64,000 nt of DNA, from positions 29,335 to 93,334 of the forward strand of contig CATYSO010000010.1 in assembly GCA_958412345.1 (NCBI GenBank), in the 5' to 3' direction. The DNA is from an uncultured Collinsella sp. GTDB lineage: Bacteria > Actinomycetota > Coriobacteriia > Coriobacteriales > Coriobacteriaceae. Position 1 is the first letter of the stretch, and the number at the start of each line of letters is the position of its first letter. The translations under genes were made by a program, and so were the position numbers. The notes below the pieces were generated by a model. It was not told where the DNA came from and did not search any database. It saw only the letters and a list, made by a program, of their open reading frames with translations. Shown piece by piece: positions 1-8,892 of this stretch.

Positions 1-882
1 AATCACAAGATACGGTCGCGTAAGGCGGCATTTGCCGTAAAGAATCGGAGCAATCAAGCAACCGACAATCCCAGCAGCGGTTGTCAGCGCCGCCATTTCG
101 CCGGCCGTCGAGGCATCGGTGCCTCGCACAAGCTCAAGAGCCTGAGGCAGCACACCAGAAAAGGCGGTCGTGGCAGCAAGTGAGAAAGCGGCGCAAATCG
201 CGCAAAGCCAAACGTTGCGCGAGCGAAATGCAGTCAAAAGTGCTTGGTCGTGCTCAATGCCATCAGGAATAAGTGAGTCATTCTGCACGTTCCTACCAAA
301 TATGCTCCAGAAGATAGTCAGAACGGCCAACAGCCCTTCTGCAGCTGTATAGCCCATTAGCACGGAAGGCATAAACGCCGATGACGCCTGGGCCGCCGCG
401 ATGCCAAAGCAAGTCGCCGCATAGTAAATGCCCATCGCAACATCCGTCTTATCTGCAAACCAAAGTCCAAGCGTCTTTGCATTATTGGCAGTCAATGCCG
501 CCATCCCCACGCCAATGCAAAACATCGAGACAAGTTGAGCAGGAAAGTTCGATAGGCTGATTATTCTGATCGCGCCGCCAACTAAGGAAACGCAAAACCC
601 GCCAAGTATCACTACTTTGGGCCCAAACCTATCTCCAAGTGATCCGAACGGAAGACTAAAGAAAACCGCCGCGAGCATTGGCGCCAGAAAGAGAGACGAG
701 AATCCGACAGGGTCGATATTCATCTGAGGCATGATGACCGTGGCGTAGGCGGCGACCTGATACTGCATATAGTTGCCCAAAAAACAGAGGCCACACGTCA
801 ACAGCAATATTAACCAGCGGTAACCGCTCGAAGCCGGCCCCTGCTCATCCCTGAGCGTTATTTCCCGTGCGTCACCGTCCAT
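1..882 (-). CDS. MFS transporter, C-terminal part outside window
   Basis: Twelve-helix major facilitator superfamily carrier of the inner membrane; substrate unknown. The frame stays open from an ATG at 880-882 to position 1 (294 codons), so the C-terminal third is missing because of the window edge. The SD AGGTGG lies about 8 nt before the ATG and supports this start. The loop 2-3 signature GSLGDRFGPK is the usual MFS motif A. The protein is a close paralogue of the next gene (957-2174): both begin with a short polar tail, then SGYRW and MQYQVxAxxxVxM, and both carry a LELVRGxDxxTAG loop. This looks like tandem duplication. The pair sits beside a carboxylesterase, suggesting uptake or export of a small organic acid or ester, which is only inference. 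Confidence 0.85.
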   Translation of the reverse strand, partial: MDGDAREITLRDEQGPASSGYRWLILLLTCGLCFLGNYMQYQVAAYATVIMPQMNIDPVGFSSLFLAPMLAAVFFSLPFGSLGDRFGPKVVILGGFCVSLVGGAIRIISLSNFPAQLVSMFCIGVGMAALTANNAKTLGLWFADKTDVAMGIYYAATCFGIAAAQASSAFMPSVLMGYTAAEGLLAVLTIFWSIFGRNVQNDSLIPDGIEHDQALLTAFRSRNVWLCAICAAFSLAATTAFSGVLPQALELVRGTDASTAGEMAALTTAAGIVGCLIAPILYGKCRLTRPYLVI

Positions 883-895
883 GGTGCCCACCTCA

Positions 896-940
896 CTTTA
901 AAAATGGTCGCGTCCCCTATCATCAGGAGGCCGCGACCAT
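896..940 (-). terminator. Intrinsic terminator after the second MFS gene
   Basis: A 9 bp inverted repeat (ATGGTCGCG at 904-912, CGCGACCAT at 932-940) is followed on the minus strand by a T-rich stretch. It lies just past the stop of the 957-2174 gene and just upstream of the start of the 1-882 gene. The two paralogues may therefore be transcribed partly independently. Confidence 0.6.
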
Positions 941-956
941 GCGAAACAGCGTTCTA

Positions 957-2174
957 TTATATTTCAGTGGCCTCAGGCATCTCGGCTTTTGCCGCAGCGC
1001 CAGTTTCAGGCAGCATCGCAATAGGCAAAACACTGGCGAGGAAGAGAATCGATTCGATCGTAAAGTTCAACGTCCAATTGTCGCCAGAAATTGACGAGAC
1101 AATAACGGGAACAAAATAGGAGCAAAGAAGGCCAACGGTACCGATTATTCCGCCAGCGCTACCAGCATATTTTGCACCAATCTCGGGAAGGTCAGGAGTC
1201 ATTGCCTGAATAATAGGGCCGGAAAGAGCCGTCATAAAACCGTTGAGGACGAGAGCCACCCACATGACGGTGCCAAGCGGCAAAAACCAGTTTGCAACCA
1301 TTACAACAGCGGCAATCACCGTCGTTACAATGAGAAACGGCTTGTTCTTACCGAGCTTGAGGACGGCAGCCGGTCCCGCAAAACAGGCAAAGAAGCTGCC
1401 GACAGTAATGATTGCTGCCATAGATCCAGCAGTAGCAGTATCAACACCGCGAACGAGTTCGAGTGCAGACGGGAGAATTGCACAATATGCCGTGGTTGAA
1501 GCGAGGGTTAGGCCATAAGCCAAGGCAATGCACCAAACGCCGCGCGACTTTGCGGCAATCTTAATGTACTTCATGACCGGCTCGGGCTCGGGCATGGGCT
1601 CGCCCTCCGGGACGTTCCTCATAAAGAAGATCCACAGAGCAGCAGCTACAGCTTCGGCAATAGCAGCAACCAGATAAGACACGTCAAGCGAAGGAAAATA
1701 AGTGCTGAATGCCTGGGCTATCACGATGGACACACATGAGGCGGCATAAAAAACTCCCACGGCAAGGGAGGTCTGCTGTTTAAACCAGGAACCCAGTACC
1801 TTTGCCAGGTTGGCATTGAGCGCCGCAATGCCAAAGCCGATCATAAACATCGAAACGATCTGCATGGTAAAGTCATTAATCATGAAATAGCGCAGAAAGC
1901 CGCCCACGGCAGAAAGCACCATGCCAATTGACACGACAAGCTTAACGCCGTAGCGATCAGCAAGAGATCCTGCTGGAATCGACAAAAACACAGCGGTGAG
2001 CATCGGCATCAGCATAAGATTGGTAAGTCCACCAGCATCGATACCGAGAGTCGTCATCACAACGACGCCCCACGCTGAAACCTGATATTGCATGAAGTTT
2101 GCCATAAAACAAATGAGACAAACTACGAATAAAATCATCCATCGATAACCCGATAGCTTTTCTTCTTGAGCCAT
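957..2174 (-). CDS. MFS transporter
   Basis: A 405-residue, 12-helix major facilitator carrier. The start is supported by AAGGAG 6 nt before the ATG. Motif A appears as GSLADRYGVK after helix 2, and the central cytoplasmic loop is short and acidic (EPMPEPEPV). It is a tandem paralogue of the truncated gene at 1-882. It lies 77 nt downstream of the carboxylesterase gene on the same strand and may be cotranscribed with it. The substrate cannot be read from sequence; carriers of this shape in Coriobacteriia are usually annotated only as MFS (oxalate/formate antiporter-like). Confidence 0.88.
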   Translation of the reverse strand: MAQEEKLSGYRWMILFVVCLICFMANFMQYQVSAWGVVVMTTLGIDAGGLTNLMLMPMLTAVFLSIPAGSLADRYGVKLVVSIGMVLSAVGGFLRYFMINDFTMQIVSMFMIGFGIAALNANLAKVLGSWFKQQTSLAVGVFYAASCVSIVIAQAFSTYFPSLDVSYLVAAIAEAVAAALWIFFMRNVPEGEPMPEPEPVMKYIKIAAKSRGVWCIALAYGLTLASTTAYCAILPSALELVRGVDTATAGSMAAIITVGSFFACFAGPAAVLKLGKNKPFLIVTTVIAAVVMVANWFLPLGTVMWVALVLNGFMTALSGPIIQAMTPDLPEIGAKYAGSAGGIIGTVGLLCSYFVPVIVSSISGDNWTLNFTIESILFLASVLPIAMLPETGAAAKAEMPEATEI

Positions 2175-2251
2175 TTCTTTCTCCTTACGCAGGGATAGTT
2201 CAAGCTGAATTCAATGGGGCTAATCAGCCCACTCCATTGCGGTTTCTTTCA

Positions 2252-3742
2252 CTAATCGTTGAGTAGCACCTCGTACATAGGACGGAACACCGAATCTTCT
2301 TTCGCATGCAGCGAATGCACCGGCTTCCACTCGTTGTCGTCAATTACCATATGAATGTGGTTCTCAGCGGTATAGGGGTCCCATGGCGCCTTGCCCTCAA
2401 CAATCGGCTTGCCCGTCTTCGCAAAGCTGAACCACGCATCGTTCACTTCATCCGCGAGATGCGCTGGAGGATTGTCGCCCGTAAACATCAGACCACTCGC
2501 GGTATCAAGATTCTTGAAAACGAACGGCACCTCGATTGCGTGGCAAGAACCCATTCCCTCGACACGAGATTTATAACGGAACAAATAGTTGTACACAGGT
2601 TTAAACGCCGACTGCTCTTCAGCCATAAGGTCGGTGCCAACAAAGAAACCGGTTGAGTTCATAAAATTGGTGTAATTCTCGGCAAAATCGCGCTCAGGCC
2701 ATGCCTCTCGATATGCCTGCTCCCAGTAATCAATATCAATCTGATCATCAAAATGAATCGGGAATTGGCCGTGCCAGAATCCGGGAAGGTCATCGAAGTA
2801 GAAATGGAAATACGTAAACTCGTCCTCGGTACACCCAATCATAATATCGATATCCTTGGCTGCGCCCTCCGCCCAGGCCTTCATCGGCTTTTTAGGAAGG
2901 AAAGTACCGTCGCAAACCGGCGAGAAAATTAGCGACACTTCGTAAGTATGACGATCGCACCACACCTGCATGCCCTCAATGAGCTCGTCTGCCGACTTCG
3001 CCAAGAGATCTTGGGCGGTTTTGCATCCCATGATTTCGGCGAACTCCCGAGCAAAGTGCTCGCCGCGCTCACGGGTCTTATAAAGCTGGATAGGGCCGGA
3101 TTCCAAAATCGCACGTTGGAAATACTTATTTGCCTCTGGCAAAATGGATAGAAGAGCCTGGCTGGAAGAACCTGCCGACTCACCGAAAAGCGTAACGCAA
3201 TTGGGGTCACCGCCGAAGGCGGAAATATTCTCATGCACCCACTCGAGCGCGCGGATTTGATCAAGAATGGCAAGATAACCAGCCTCTTTGTAATCCTCTC
3301 CACCCGGCAGGCAATCGAGCAGCAGCGATCCAAACAAGTTCAGACGGTAGTTAATCGAAACAATAACGACATCCTTCGCTGCCGCAAAATTGGAGCCGTT
3401 ATATAGCGGGTCGGCAGATCCGCCTGAGAAGTAGGCACCTCCATGGATATACACCATGACAGGAAGGTTCTTGCGCTCGTGTCCCCTGACCCACACGTTA
3501 AGGCTCAGGCAATCCTCCCCTTGCTCATGAAGCGAAGCGAGTTCGACTTCATCGATAAACTGCCTGGCAGAATGCCCGAATTCCACGCATTCAATTTCCT
3601 CATCGGAATCGTCAAGGCGCTCGGGGGCACGCCAACGAAGATCACCTACCGGTTGCTTTGCATAGGGGATGCCCAAAAATGCTTCAACCCCGTTATCGAG
3701 CGTCTTGCCCGAAACTATGCCCGTCCTAGTCTTGACCTTCAT
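2252..3742 (-). CDS. Type B carboxylesterase (alpha/beta hydrolase)
   Basis: A 496-residue enzyme of the carboxylesterase/cholinesterase (PnbA-like) family that hydrolyses carboxylic esters. The oxyanion-hole HGG is near residue 100, the nucleophile elbow GESAG puts the catalytic Ser at about 189, and a His candidate lies in SCHAIEVPF late in the chain. The N-terminus IPYAKQPVGDLRWRAPE is the family signature. No signal peptide is visible, so it is probably cytoplasmic. SD GGAAGG precedes the ATG. The MerR-type gene at 3988 is divergent across a 245 bp gap and may control the esterase and the MFS genes; this is inferred from position only. Confidence 0.9.
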   Translation of the reverse strand: MKVKTRTGIVSGKTLDNGVEAFLGIPYAKQPVGDLRWRAPERLDDSDEEIECVEFGHSARQFIDEVELASLHEQGEDCLSLNVWVRGHERKNLPVMVYIHGGAYFSGGSADPLYNGSNFAAAKDVVIVSINYRLNLFGSLLLDCLPGGEDYKEAGYLAILDQIRALEWVHENISAFGGDPNCVTLFGESAGSSSQALLSILPEANKYFQRAILESGPIQLYKTRERGEHFAREFAEIMGCKTAQDLLAKSADELIEGMQVWCDRHTYEVSLIFSPVCDGTFLPKKPMKAWAEGAAKDIDIMIGCTEDEFTYFHFYFDDLPGFWHGQFPIHFDDQIDIDYWEQAYREAWPERDFAENYTNFMNSTGFFVGTDLMAEEQSAFKPVYNYLFRYKSRVEGMGSCHAIEVPFVFKNLDTASGLMFTGDNPPAHLADEVNDAWFSFAKTGKPIVEGKAPWDPYTAENHIHMVIDDNEWKPVHSLHAKEDSVFRPMYEVLLND

Positions 3743-3987
3743 TGCTTGTCCTTCCTCACTATTAAGATGCTAGATCGATATGATTTAAGCTAGCTGGCTT
3801 GAAGCCATCTTAAAATTTGGAGAAAGTCAAAGGTCAACGACGTGTTTCAATGGAATACCAACTGGAAACCAGGCGCTTAAGACCGTTCACCTCGTCAAAA
3901 CGACCGCTTGCCCGACAATGACGGTGTAACAAACATTAGAATAGCTCCAAGGTTTTGAGTGGCCCTAGGGCAGTCGGAAGGTGTGAC
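3743..3987. promoter_or_regulatory. Divergent intergenic region, esterase / merR
   Basis: A 245 bp AT-richer gap between divergent genes. On the minus strand TTGACC (complement of 3831-3836) stands about 17-18 nt before a TTTAAGAT-like -10, a plausible promoter for the esterase. On the plus strand TAGAAT at 3937-3942 could be the -10 for the regulator, but no good -35 is seen. A MerR-type operator is expected here, but I could not define its dyad with confidence. Confidence 0.35.
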
Positions 3988-4818
3988 ATGGAACGCGAGT
4001 TTTCCCTTAATATCAAGCAGACGGCCGGCCTCTACGGCGTAAGCGCAGACACCCTTCGCTATTACGAGTCAATTGGTCTAGTTGCCCCAAAGCGCGGAGC
4101 GAATGCCTACCGTGAATACAGGAAGGACGATTTCGGCAGGCTTAACATCATCATGTCAATGCTCAACATGAATTACACGCTTAGCGAAATCAGGTCTTTC
4201 CTAGACAACCATTCACTCGAAACAAGCTTTGAGCTGTTCAGCAACGAACTTGACAGCATCGACGCAGCCATTGCAAAGCTATCGCAACGGCGCCGAAAGA
4301 TCGAGCATTGCATGCAAAATATATCCATGTCGTTAAGAGCGCGCGAGGAGAAGCAATCGAGGGTGGTTCATAAGGGACCCCGAGGATATGTCATCGTAAG
4401 CGAAGACGAGCTAAGCGGCGACATAATTCCCTACGCCACCATTAAACGCATGAAAGAACTCGGGATGGAAATCGACTCGATACACACGGTTCCAAGCTTC
4501 ATCCTTGACCCATCGCGCAGGAGCACCGACGGTTGCTTGGTAGCAAAGAAAACGCTGCTTTCGCTCGGGTCAAGTGACGATAAAGGGTGTGAGATTTTCC
4601 CGGAAGGCGACTATCTTTGCAGGACAACCACCGGCCCTGCAGAAATAACGCCGATAGTATGGAGGGAAATGAACGAATTCATGGACCGGAATCGCCTCGT
4701 TGCCACGGGTCCCCTTTTAGAATTCTGGTATGTAAGCGAATACATATCCGACAATCAAGATGAGTATTTACACACGCTTGAAATAATGGTTGAACCCAAT
4801 GTAATTGAGAAGCGATAG
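3988..4818 (+). CDS. MerR family transcriptional regulator
   Basis: A 276-residue regulator. The N-terminus carries the MerR winged helix (TAGLYGVSADTLRYYESIGL, then AYREYRKDDFGRL), followed by a dimerisation helix (about 85-125). The roughly 150-residue C-terminal part resembles a GyrI-like effector-binding domain. The reading frame is open from 3955, but the ATG at 3988 has GGAAGG 6 nt upstream and gives the normal family N-terminus, so that start is chosen. MerR proteins twist promoters with long spacers. The likely targets are the divergent esterase/MFS genes (inference). The effector is unknown. Confidence 0.87.
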   Translation: MEREFSLNIKQTAGLYGVSADTLRYYESIGLVAPKRGANAYREYRKDDFGRLNIIMSMLNMNYTLSEIRSFLDNHSLETSFELFSNELDSIDAAIAKLSQRRRKIEHCMQNISMSLRAREEKQSRVVHKGPRGYVIVSEDELSGDIIPYATIKRMKELGMEIDSIHTVPSFILDPSRRSTDGCLVAKKTLLSLGSSDDKGCEIFPEGDYLCRTTTGPAEITPIVWREMNEFMDRNRLVATGPLLEFWYVSEYISDNQDEYLHTLEIMVEPNVIEKR

Positions 4819-4883
4819 CATCTCAACTCATCTTTAGCGCGCCGAAAGGCAAGCCACATTCACCCCTAATGACCCAGCCACCT

Positions 4884-4995
4884 GGGTAGTCTTTTTGGGA
4901 CGGGGCTTTTTTGACTACTTTTGGCGCGAACACAAGCGTTCGGCGAGCTATCGCGCAAAGGTAGTCAAAAAAGCCCCGTCCCAAAAAGACTACCC
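4884..4995. repeat. Perfect 35 bp inverted repeat (MITE- or REP-like)
   Basis: The arms 4884-4918 and 4961-4995 are exact reverse complements over 35 bp, separated by 42 bp that continue the pairing imperfectly (GGCGCGA against TCGCGC). The element lies between the convergent merR and xseB genes. It may act as a bidirectional terminator, but its length, exactness and internal extra pairing fit a mobile or REP-type palindrome better. No transposase is nearby. Confidence 0.8.
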
Positions 4996-5015
4996 CAAAG
5001 TGGGCTGCGAGGTGG

Positions 5016-5282
5016 TTAGAACGAGAGGTTGTCCTCGGTGTTGGCGGCTTCGCCGTCGGCGAGCACGTCGTTGCCGTCGACGTCCTTAAGGAGCACCGAG
5101 ACCTTCTGCTCGGCATCGGACAGGCGGGTACGCAGGCTCTTGAGAAGCTCGACGCCGCGGGTGTAGCTCTCGAGCGATTCCTCGAGCTCCATGTCGCCCG
5201 ACTCCAGGCTGCGAATAATGAGCTCCAGCTCCTGCGAGGCCTGCTTGTACGTAAGCTGCTCGACCGGGGTCTTCTCTGCCAT
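5016..5282 (-). CDS. xseB: Exodeoxyribonuclease VII small subunit
   Basis: An 88-residue XseB. With XseA it forms exonuclease VII, which degrades single-stranded DNA in both directions to oligonucleotides in repair. The helical hairpin signature is intact: YKQASQELELIIRSLESG, then ELEESLESYTRGVELLKSLR. The C-terminal tail is acidic (DVDGNDVLADGEAANTEDN). It is 42 nt downstream of xseA on the same strand, the usual operon order. The length is normal for the family. Confidence 0.93.
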   Translation of the reverse strand: MAEKTPVEQLTYKQASQELELIIRSLESGDMELEESLESYTRGVELLKSLRTRLSDAEQKVSVLLKDVDGNDVLADGEAANTEDNLSF

Positions 5283-5324
5283 ATCTATTTCCTTTCCTAA
5301 AGGTCTATCACTATGAAACGCGGT

Positions 5325-6776
5325 CTACTCGACCGTATCGACGGTTGCCGCCACGTTGCCGTCTGCCATACGCACACGGATGGCGTCGCCGGGCTTAAAG
5401 TTCTTGGCGCTCGTAGCCACGCCGTCATCGCTGTACGCGATGGAGTAGCCGCGGGCAAGCACCTTGAGCGGCGACAAGGCGTCGAGCGAAGCCGCAGCGC
5501 GGCCCAAGTCGGACGCGGGCTTGCTTAACATCGTGCGCCCCTGATGCTCCAGACGGGAGCTTGCGAGCGTGAGCGCATGCCGCTTGCCATCGAGCCCTGA
5601 GGTGCTTGCGACCAAACGCTCGGGCAGACGCTCGAAGTTGGAGCGGAAGGCCCCAACCGAGCGCGTTATGGCGCCGGACAGGCGATCGGCTGTCAAGGCA
5701 AGCTCCGACTCGCGACGCTCGACCATAAACGTTGGATCGTTCAGGCACGGGCGGCACGCGGCCGCATCGAGCGCATCGCCCAAGCGCGCCGTATAGGTAT
5801 CCCAGGCACGTCGACCTCGCTGATCGAGCATCTCCAGATCGACCTGATCCGACCCGATCATCGAAGCCATCGCAGCACCTAGGCGCTGATGGCGCGTCTC
5901 GAGCACATCCGCCAGTTCCGTCATAGCCGGTGCCACGGATTCGGCCGCCGCCGTGGGCGTGGAGGCGCGACGATCACTCACCATGTCGCAGATCGAGGTA
6001 TCGGGCTCATGACCAATACCTGTCACCACGGGCACGGGACAGGCCGCCACCGCACGGGCAAGGTCCTCGTCGTTGAAGGTCATGAGGTCCTCGAAGGAAC
6101 CGCCGCCACGCACGAGCAAAATGCAATCGGGTGCCGGCGTAATGGCAGCGGCGCGGCGCAGGCCTTCGATAAGCTCAGCCGGCGCGCCCTCACCCTGGAC
6201 CTTGGCACCCACGCAGACAAGCTCGACGAGCGGGTTGCGGCGGCGCAGCGTGCGCTTGACGTCGTCGATTACGGCACCCGAGAGCGAGGTGACGACCGCC
6301 ACGCGTGAGCAAAACACCGGAATGCGGCGTTTACGGGACTCGTCCATCAGCCCCTCGCGACGCAGCTTTTCGGCCAGTTGCGCCACCTGCTGACGCAGCA
6401 GGCCCTCCCCCGCCAGCGAGAACGAACGAGCGACAAAGCTCATACGGCCCGTGGGCTTATAGAGATTAAAGCTGCCCTTAAAGCTCACCTGTATGCCGTC
6501 GCGCAAATCGAAGGTGCGCTTGAGATAGGCGCCCTTCCAGATGATACAGTCGACAGCGGCCGAGTCGTCCTTGATCTGGAAGTAGCAGTGGCCGCTTCGA
6601 GCATTGGGGCCACGAAAGCCGGTGACCTCGCCCAGGACGCTCAGCTGCGGAATCGCATCGAGCGCACCAGCGGCGATCTCGACCGCCTGGCTCACGCTGA
6701 GCTCTTTACGCTCCTGCTCGTCCGAGCCGTCGAACTCGGCAGAAACGCTATTGCCGGTTAGATTCCAGCCTGCCAC
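5325..6776 (-). CDS. xseA: Exodeoxyribonuclease VII large subunit
   Basis: Catalytic subunit of exonuclease VII, 483 residues from the chosen GTG. An N-terminal OB-fold binds ssDNA (LSVLGEVTGFRGP, GHCYFQIKDDSAAVDCIIWKG). The catalytic domain follows, with RRRNPLVEL, LLVRGGGSFEDLMTFNDEDLARA and TGIGHEPDTSICDMVSD-type conserved blocks. A coiled coil and a short C-terminal SPLKVLARGYSI motif end the protein. The frame is open to a codon at 6803, but GTG at 6774-6776 follows a perfect AAAGGAGG and is the better start. It is in an operon with xseB. Confidence 0.93.
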   Translation of the reverse strand: MAGWNLTGNSVSAEFDGSDEQERKELSVSQAVEIAAGALDAIPQLSVLGEVTGFRGPNARSGHCYFQIKDDSAAVDCIIWKGAYLKRTFDLRDGIQVSFKGSFNLYKPTGRMSFVARSFSLAGEGLLRQQVAQLAEKLRREGLMDESRKRRIPVFCSRVAVVTSLSGAVIDDVKRTLRRRNPLVELVCVGAKVQGEGAPAELIEGLRRAAAITPAPDCILLVRGGGSFEDLMTFNDEDLARAVAACPVPVVTGIGHEPDTSICDMVSDRRASTPTAAAESVAPAMTELADVLETRHQRLGAAMASMIGSDQVDLEMLDQRGRRAWDTYTARLGDALDAAACRPCLNDPTFMVERRESELALTADRLSGAITRSVGAFRSNFERLPERLVASTSGLDGKRHALTLASSRLEHQGRTMLSKPASDLGRAAASLDALSPLKVLARGYSIAYSDDGVATSAKNFKPGDAIRVRMADGNVAATVDTVE

Positions 6777-6891
6777 GCAGCCTCCTTTCGTCATCGTGCA
6801 CAAGGGCTCCGGCCCCGTGCAAATTCAAGTCCCACACATAGTACAGCGCCGCGGGGACACGAATCCCCGCGGCGCCTGTCAGCCCAAGTTC

Positions 6892-7596
6892 TTATCGGTT
6901 GGAGTTTCTGTTGTAGCGAGCCATAAGGTAGAGCAGCTGAATAATCGAGGTGAGCGCCGCCGCCACGTAGGTAAGAGCGGCCGCCGTCAGCACCTTCTTG
7001 GCACCGTTGACCTGCTTGGAGCTCATGCCCGACTGCTCAATGTAGGCCACAGCGCGGCGGCTGGCATCGATCTCGACCGGCAGTGTAACCAGCTGGAACA
7101 GCACGCTAAACGAGAAGAAGATCAGCGCGAGCGTCGTGAGTCCCGCGATGTTCATAAACAGGCCCATGAGCAGCACGATGGTCCAGGTGTTCTGGGTAAA
7201 GTTGACGACCGGAACCAGGGCGGTGCGAACTTTCATCATGGCGTAACCGCTTTGGCGCTGGGCGGCGTGACCTGCCTCATGGCAGGCAACGGCAACGCTT
7301 GCGACCGACCCTCCCGAACGGTTAGCGTCCGAAAGATACAGGTTGTTGTCCTGCGGGTTGTAGTGGTCGGTAAGCTCGCCGGCGACGCCCTTGATACCCA
7401 CGGCATTGCAGCCGTTGGCGTCGAGCATGCGGCGAGCGACCGCGGCACCCGTGTCGCCGTCCGAGCGAACCTTGGACCACGTCTTGTACGTCGAGGTGAT
7501 ATAGCTCTGCGCGGCAAGGCCGAGCACTGTACAGACAAGAACAACCAGCAGGTACAGCGGGTCGATGCCAAAGCCGTATCCATAGTAATAGGGCAT
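6892..7596 (-). CDS. Zinc metalloprotease, YugP family (membrane)
   Basis: A 234-residue member of the neutral zinc metallopeptidase family typified by Bacillus YugP. The zinc motif HEAGH is at residues 106-110, between an N-terminal helix (about 13-30) and three C-terminal hydrophobic segments. The Tyr-rich start MPYYYGYGFG is typical. GGAGG precedes the ATG. The biological substrate of the family is not established. It lies between RNase D and xseA without obvious functional linkage. Confidence 0.88.
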   Translation of the reverse strand: MPYYYGYGFGIDPLYLLVVLVCTVLGLAAQSYITSTYKTWSKVRSDGDTGAAVARRMLDANGCNAVGIKGVAGELTDHYNPQDNNLYLSDANRSGGSVASVAVACHEAGHAAQRQSGYAMMKVRTALVPVVNFTQNTWTIVLLMGLFMNIAGLTTLALIFFSFSVLFQLVTLPVEIDASRRAVAYIEQSGMSSKQVNGAKKVLTAAALTYVAAALTSIIQLLYLMARYNRNSNR

Positions 7597-7660
7597 GCGA
7601 ATTCCTCCGAATCGAGTTACACGTTGGAGGCATTCTACCCATTAAGGTGGCTAGGCTTGC

Positions 7661-8794
7661 CTACAGCAACTCAATCTTTCCGTCCTTAACCGTCAGTCCC
7701 ATGTTGCCCGAAAGCAAATCGTCCAGGCGCGAGCCAACGAGCTCAAAGCGCCAGCCTTCACGCAGGGGGCTCTGCTCGGGATGCTCGATATAGTCGGCCA
7801 GGTCATCGCGCGAGGCAATGACCGAGGTCGCCACGCCCGAGCGCTCGGCAACCAGGCGAATGAGCGCATACATCAGGTCCGTCACGCTCTCCAGCTCCGG
7901 CGAGATCTGGCGATGCCCGCGCACCATGAGCGGCAGGCGATCGTGAGGGCAGCTCGCGCCGCGCTTGATGGCCATGAGCGCGCCGTCCACGTCGCGCTCC
8001 CCCAGCTGGTCGGTACCGCGGATACTGCGGAACTCCTCGACACGCACGGGATTGCGCTTGACGAGCGCCAGCAGCGTATCGTCGGACATGACCCACTTGC
8101 GCGGGATGTTGCGGCGCTCGGCGCGGTCCTCGCGCCAGGCGGCGAGCTCGCGCGCGATGCCCAGCTGATGGCGGCTGCACGAGTTGATGCGCTTGACCTT
8201 ACGGAATGCCTCGTGACGGTCGGCGCGATAGTGCGACTCGTCGGCCAGCGGGCGCAGCTCGTCGAGCACCCAGTCCACACGGCCCAGTTCGCGCAGGCGG
8301 CTCATCATCTCGGTATAGGCGACGATCAGGTACTTGACGTCATCGATCGCGTACTCAATCTGCTTGTCGGTCAGCGGACGGCGCGACCAGTCGGTCAGTG
8401 ACTCGGTCTTGGGCAGCGATACGCCGCAAAACGTCTGCACGAGCGCGCCGTAGGAAATCTGCTGGCGCTCGCCCAAAAAGGCGGCGGCTACCTGCGTGTC
8501 AAAAATAGGACGCGGCAGCACGCCCACGGTATGGAGCATGACCTCCATATCCTGCGAGCAGGCGTGGAACACCTTGGTCACACTCTCGTCGGCCATAAGC
8601 TCGGCGAGCGGCGACAGGTCGTCGATCACCAGCGGATCGACCGCGACACTCTCGGCAGGGGTGGCAATCTGAACCAGGCACAGACGCGGATGGAACGTGC
8701 GCTCGCGCAAAAATTCGGTATCGACGGCAATCGCGTCGAACTCGCGGGCGCGCTGACAAAAGTCGAGAAGAGCCTGATGTGTGGAAATGTACAT
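7661..8794 (-). CDS. rnd: Ribonuclease D
   Basis: A 377-residue 3'-5' exoribonuclease acting in tRNA 3' maturation. DEDD catalytic residues are visible: VDTEF (D25, E27), HACSQDMEV, and YAIDDVKYLIVAY. One or two HRDC-type helical domains follow (AAWREDRAERRNIPRKWVMSDD, then EFRSIRGT). The frame extends upstream to a GTG at 8830, but that adds a non-family tail. ATG 8794 gives the usual MYIS-type start, though its SD is weak. Confidence 0.9.
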   Translation of the reverse strand: MYISTHQALLDFCQRAREFDAIAVDTEFLRERTFHPRLCLVQIATPAESVAVDPLVIDDLSPLAELMADESVTKVFHACSQDMEVMLHTVGVLPRPIFDTQVAAAFLGERQQISYGALVQTFCGVSLPKTESLTDWSRRPLTDKQIEYAIDDVKYLIVAYTEMMSRLRELGRVDWVLDELRPLADESHYRADRHEAFRKVKRINSCSRHQLGIARELAAWREDRAERRNIPRKWVMSDDTLLALVKRNPVRVEEFRSIRGTDQLGERDVDGALMAIKRGASCPHDRLPLMVRGHRQISPELESVTDLMYALIRLVAERSGVATSVIASRDDLADYIEHPEQSPLREGWRFELVGSRLDDLLSGNMGLTVKDGKIELL

Positions 8795-8892
8795 ATCAAC
8801 CCATCGAATAAGGTTAGGCCCGAAAAACACGGGTAGGATATCGGCATTGCCTTACAACTATACTCGGTTAGTCACAGAACGGGAACGTAAGT

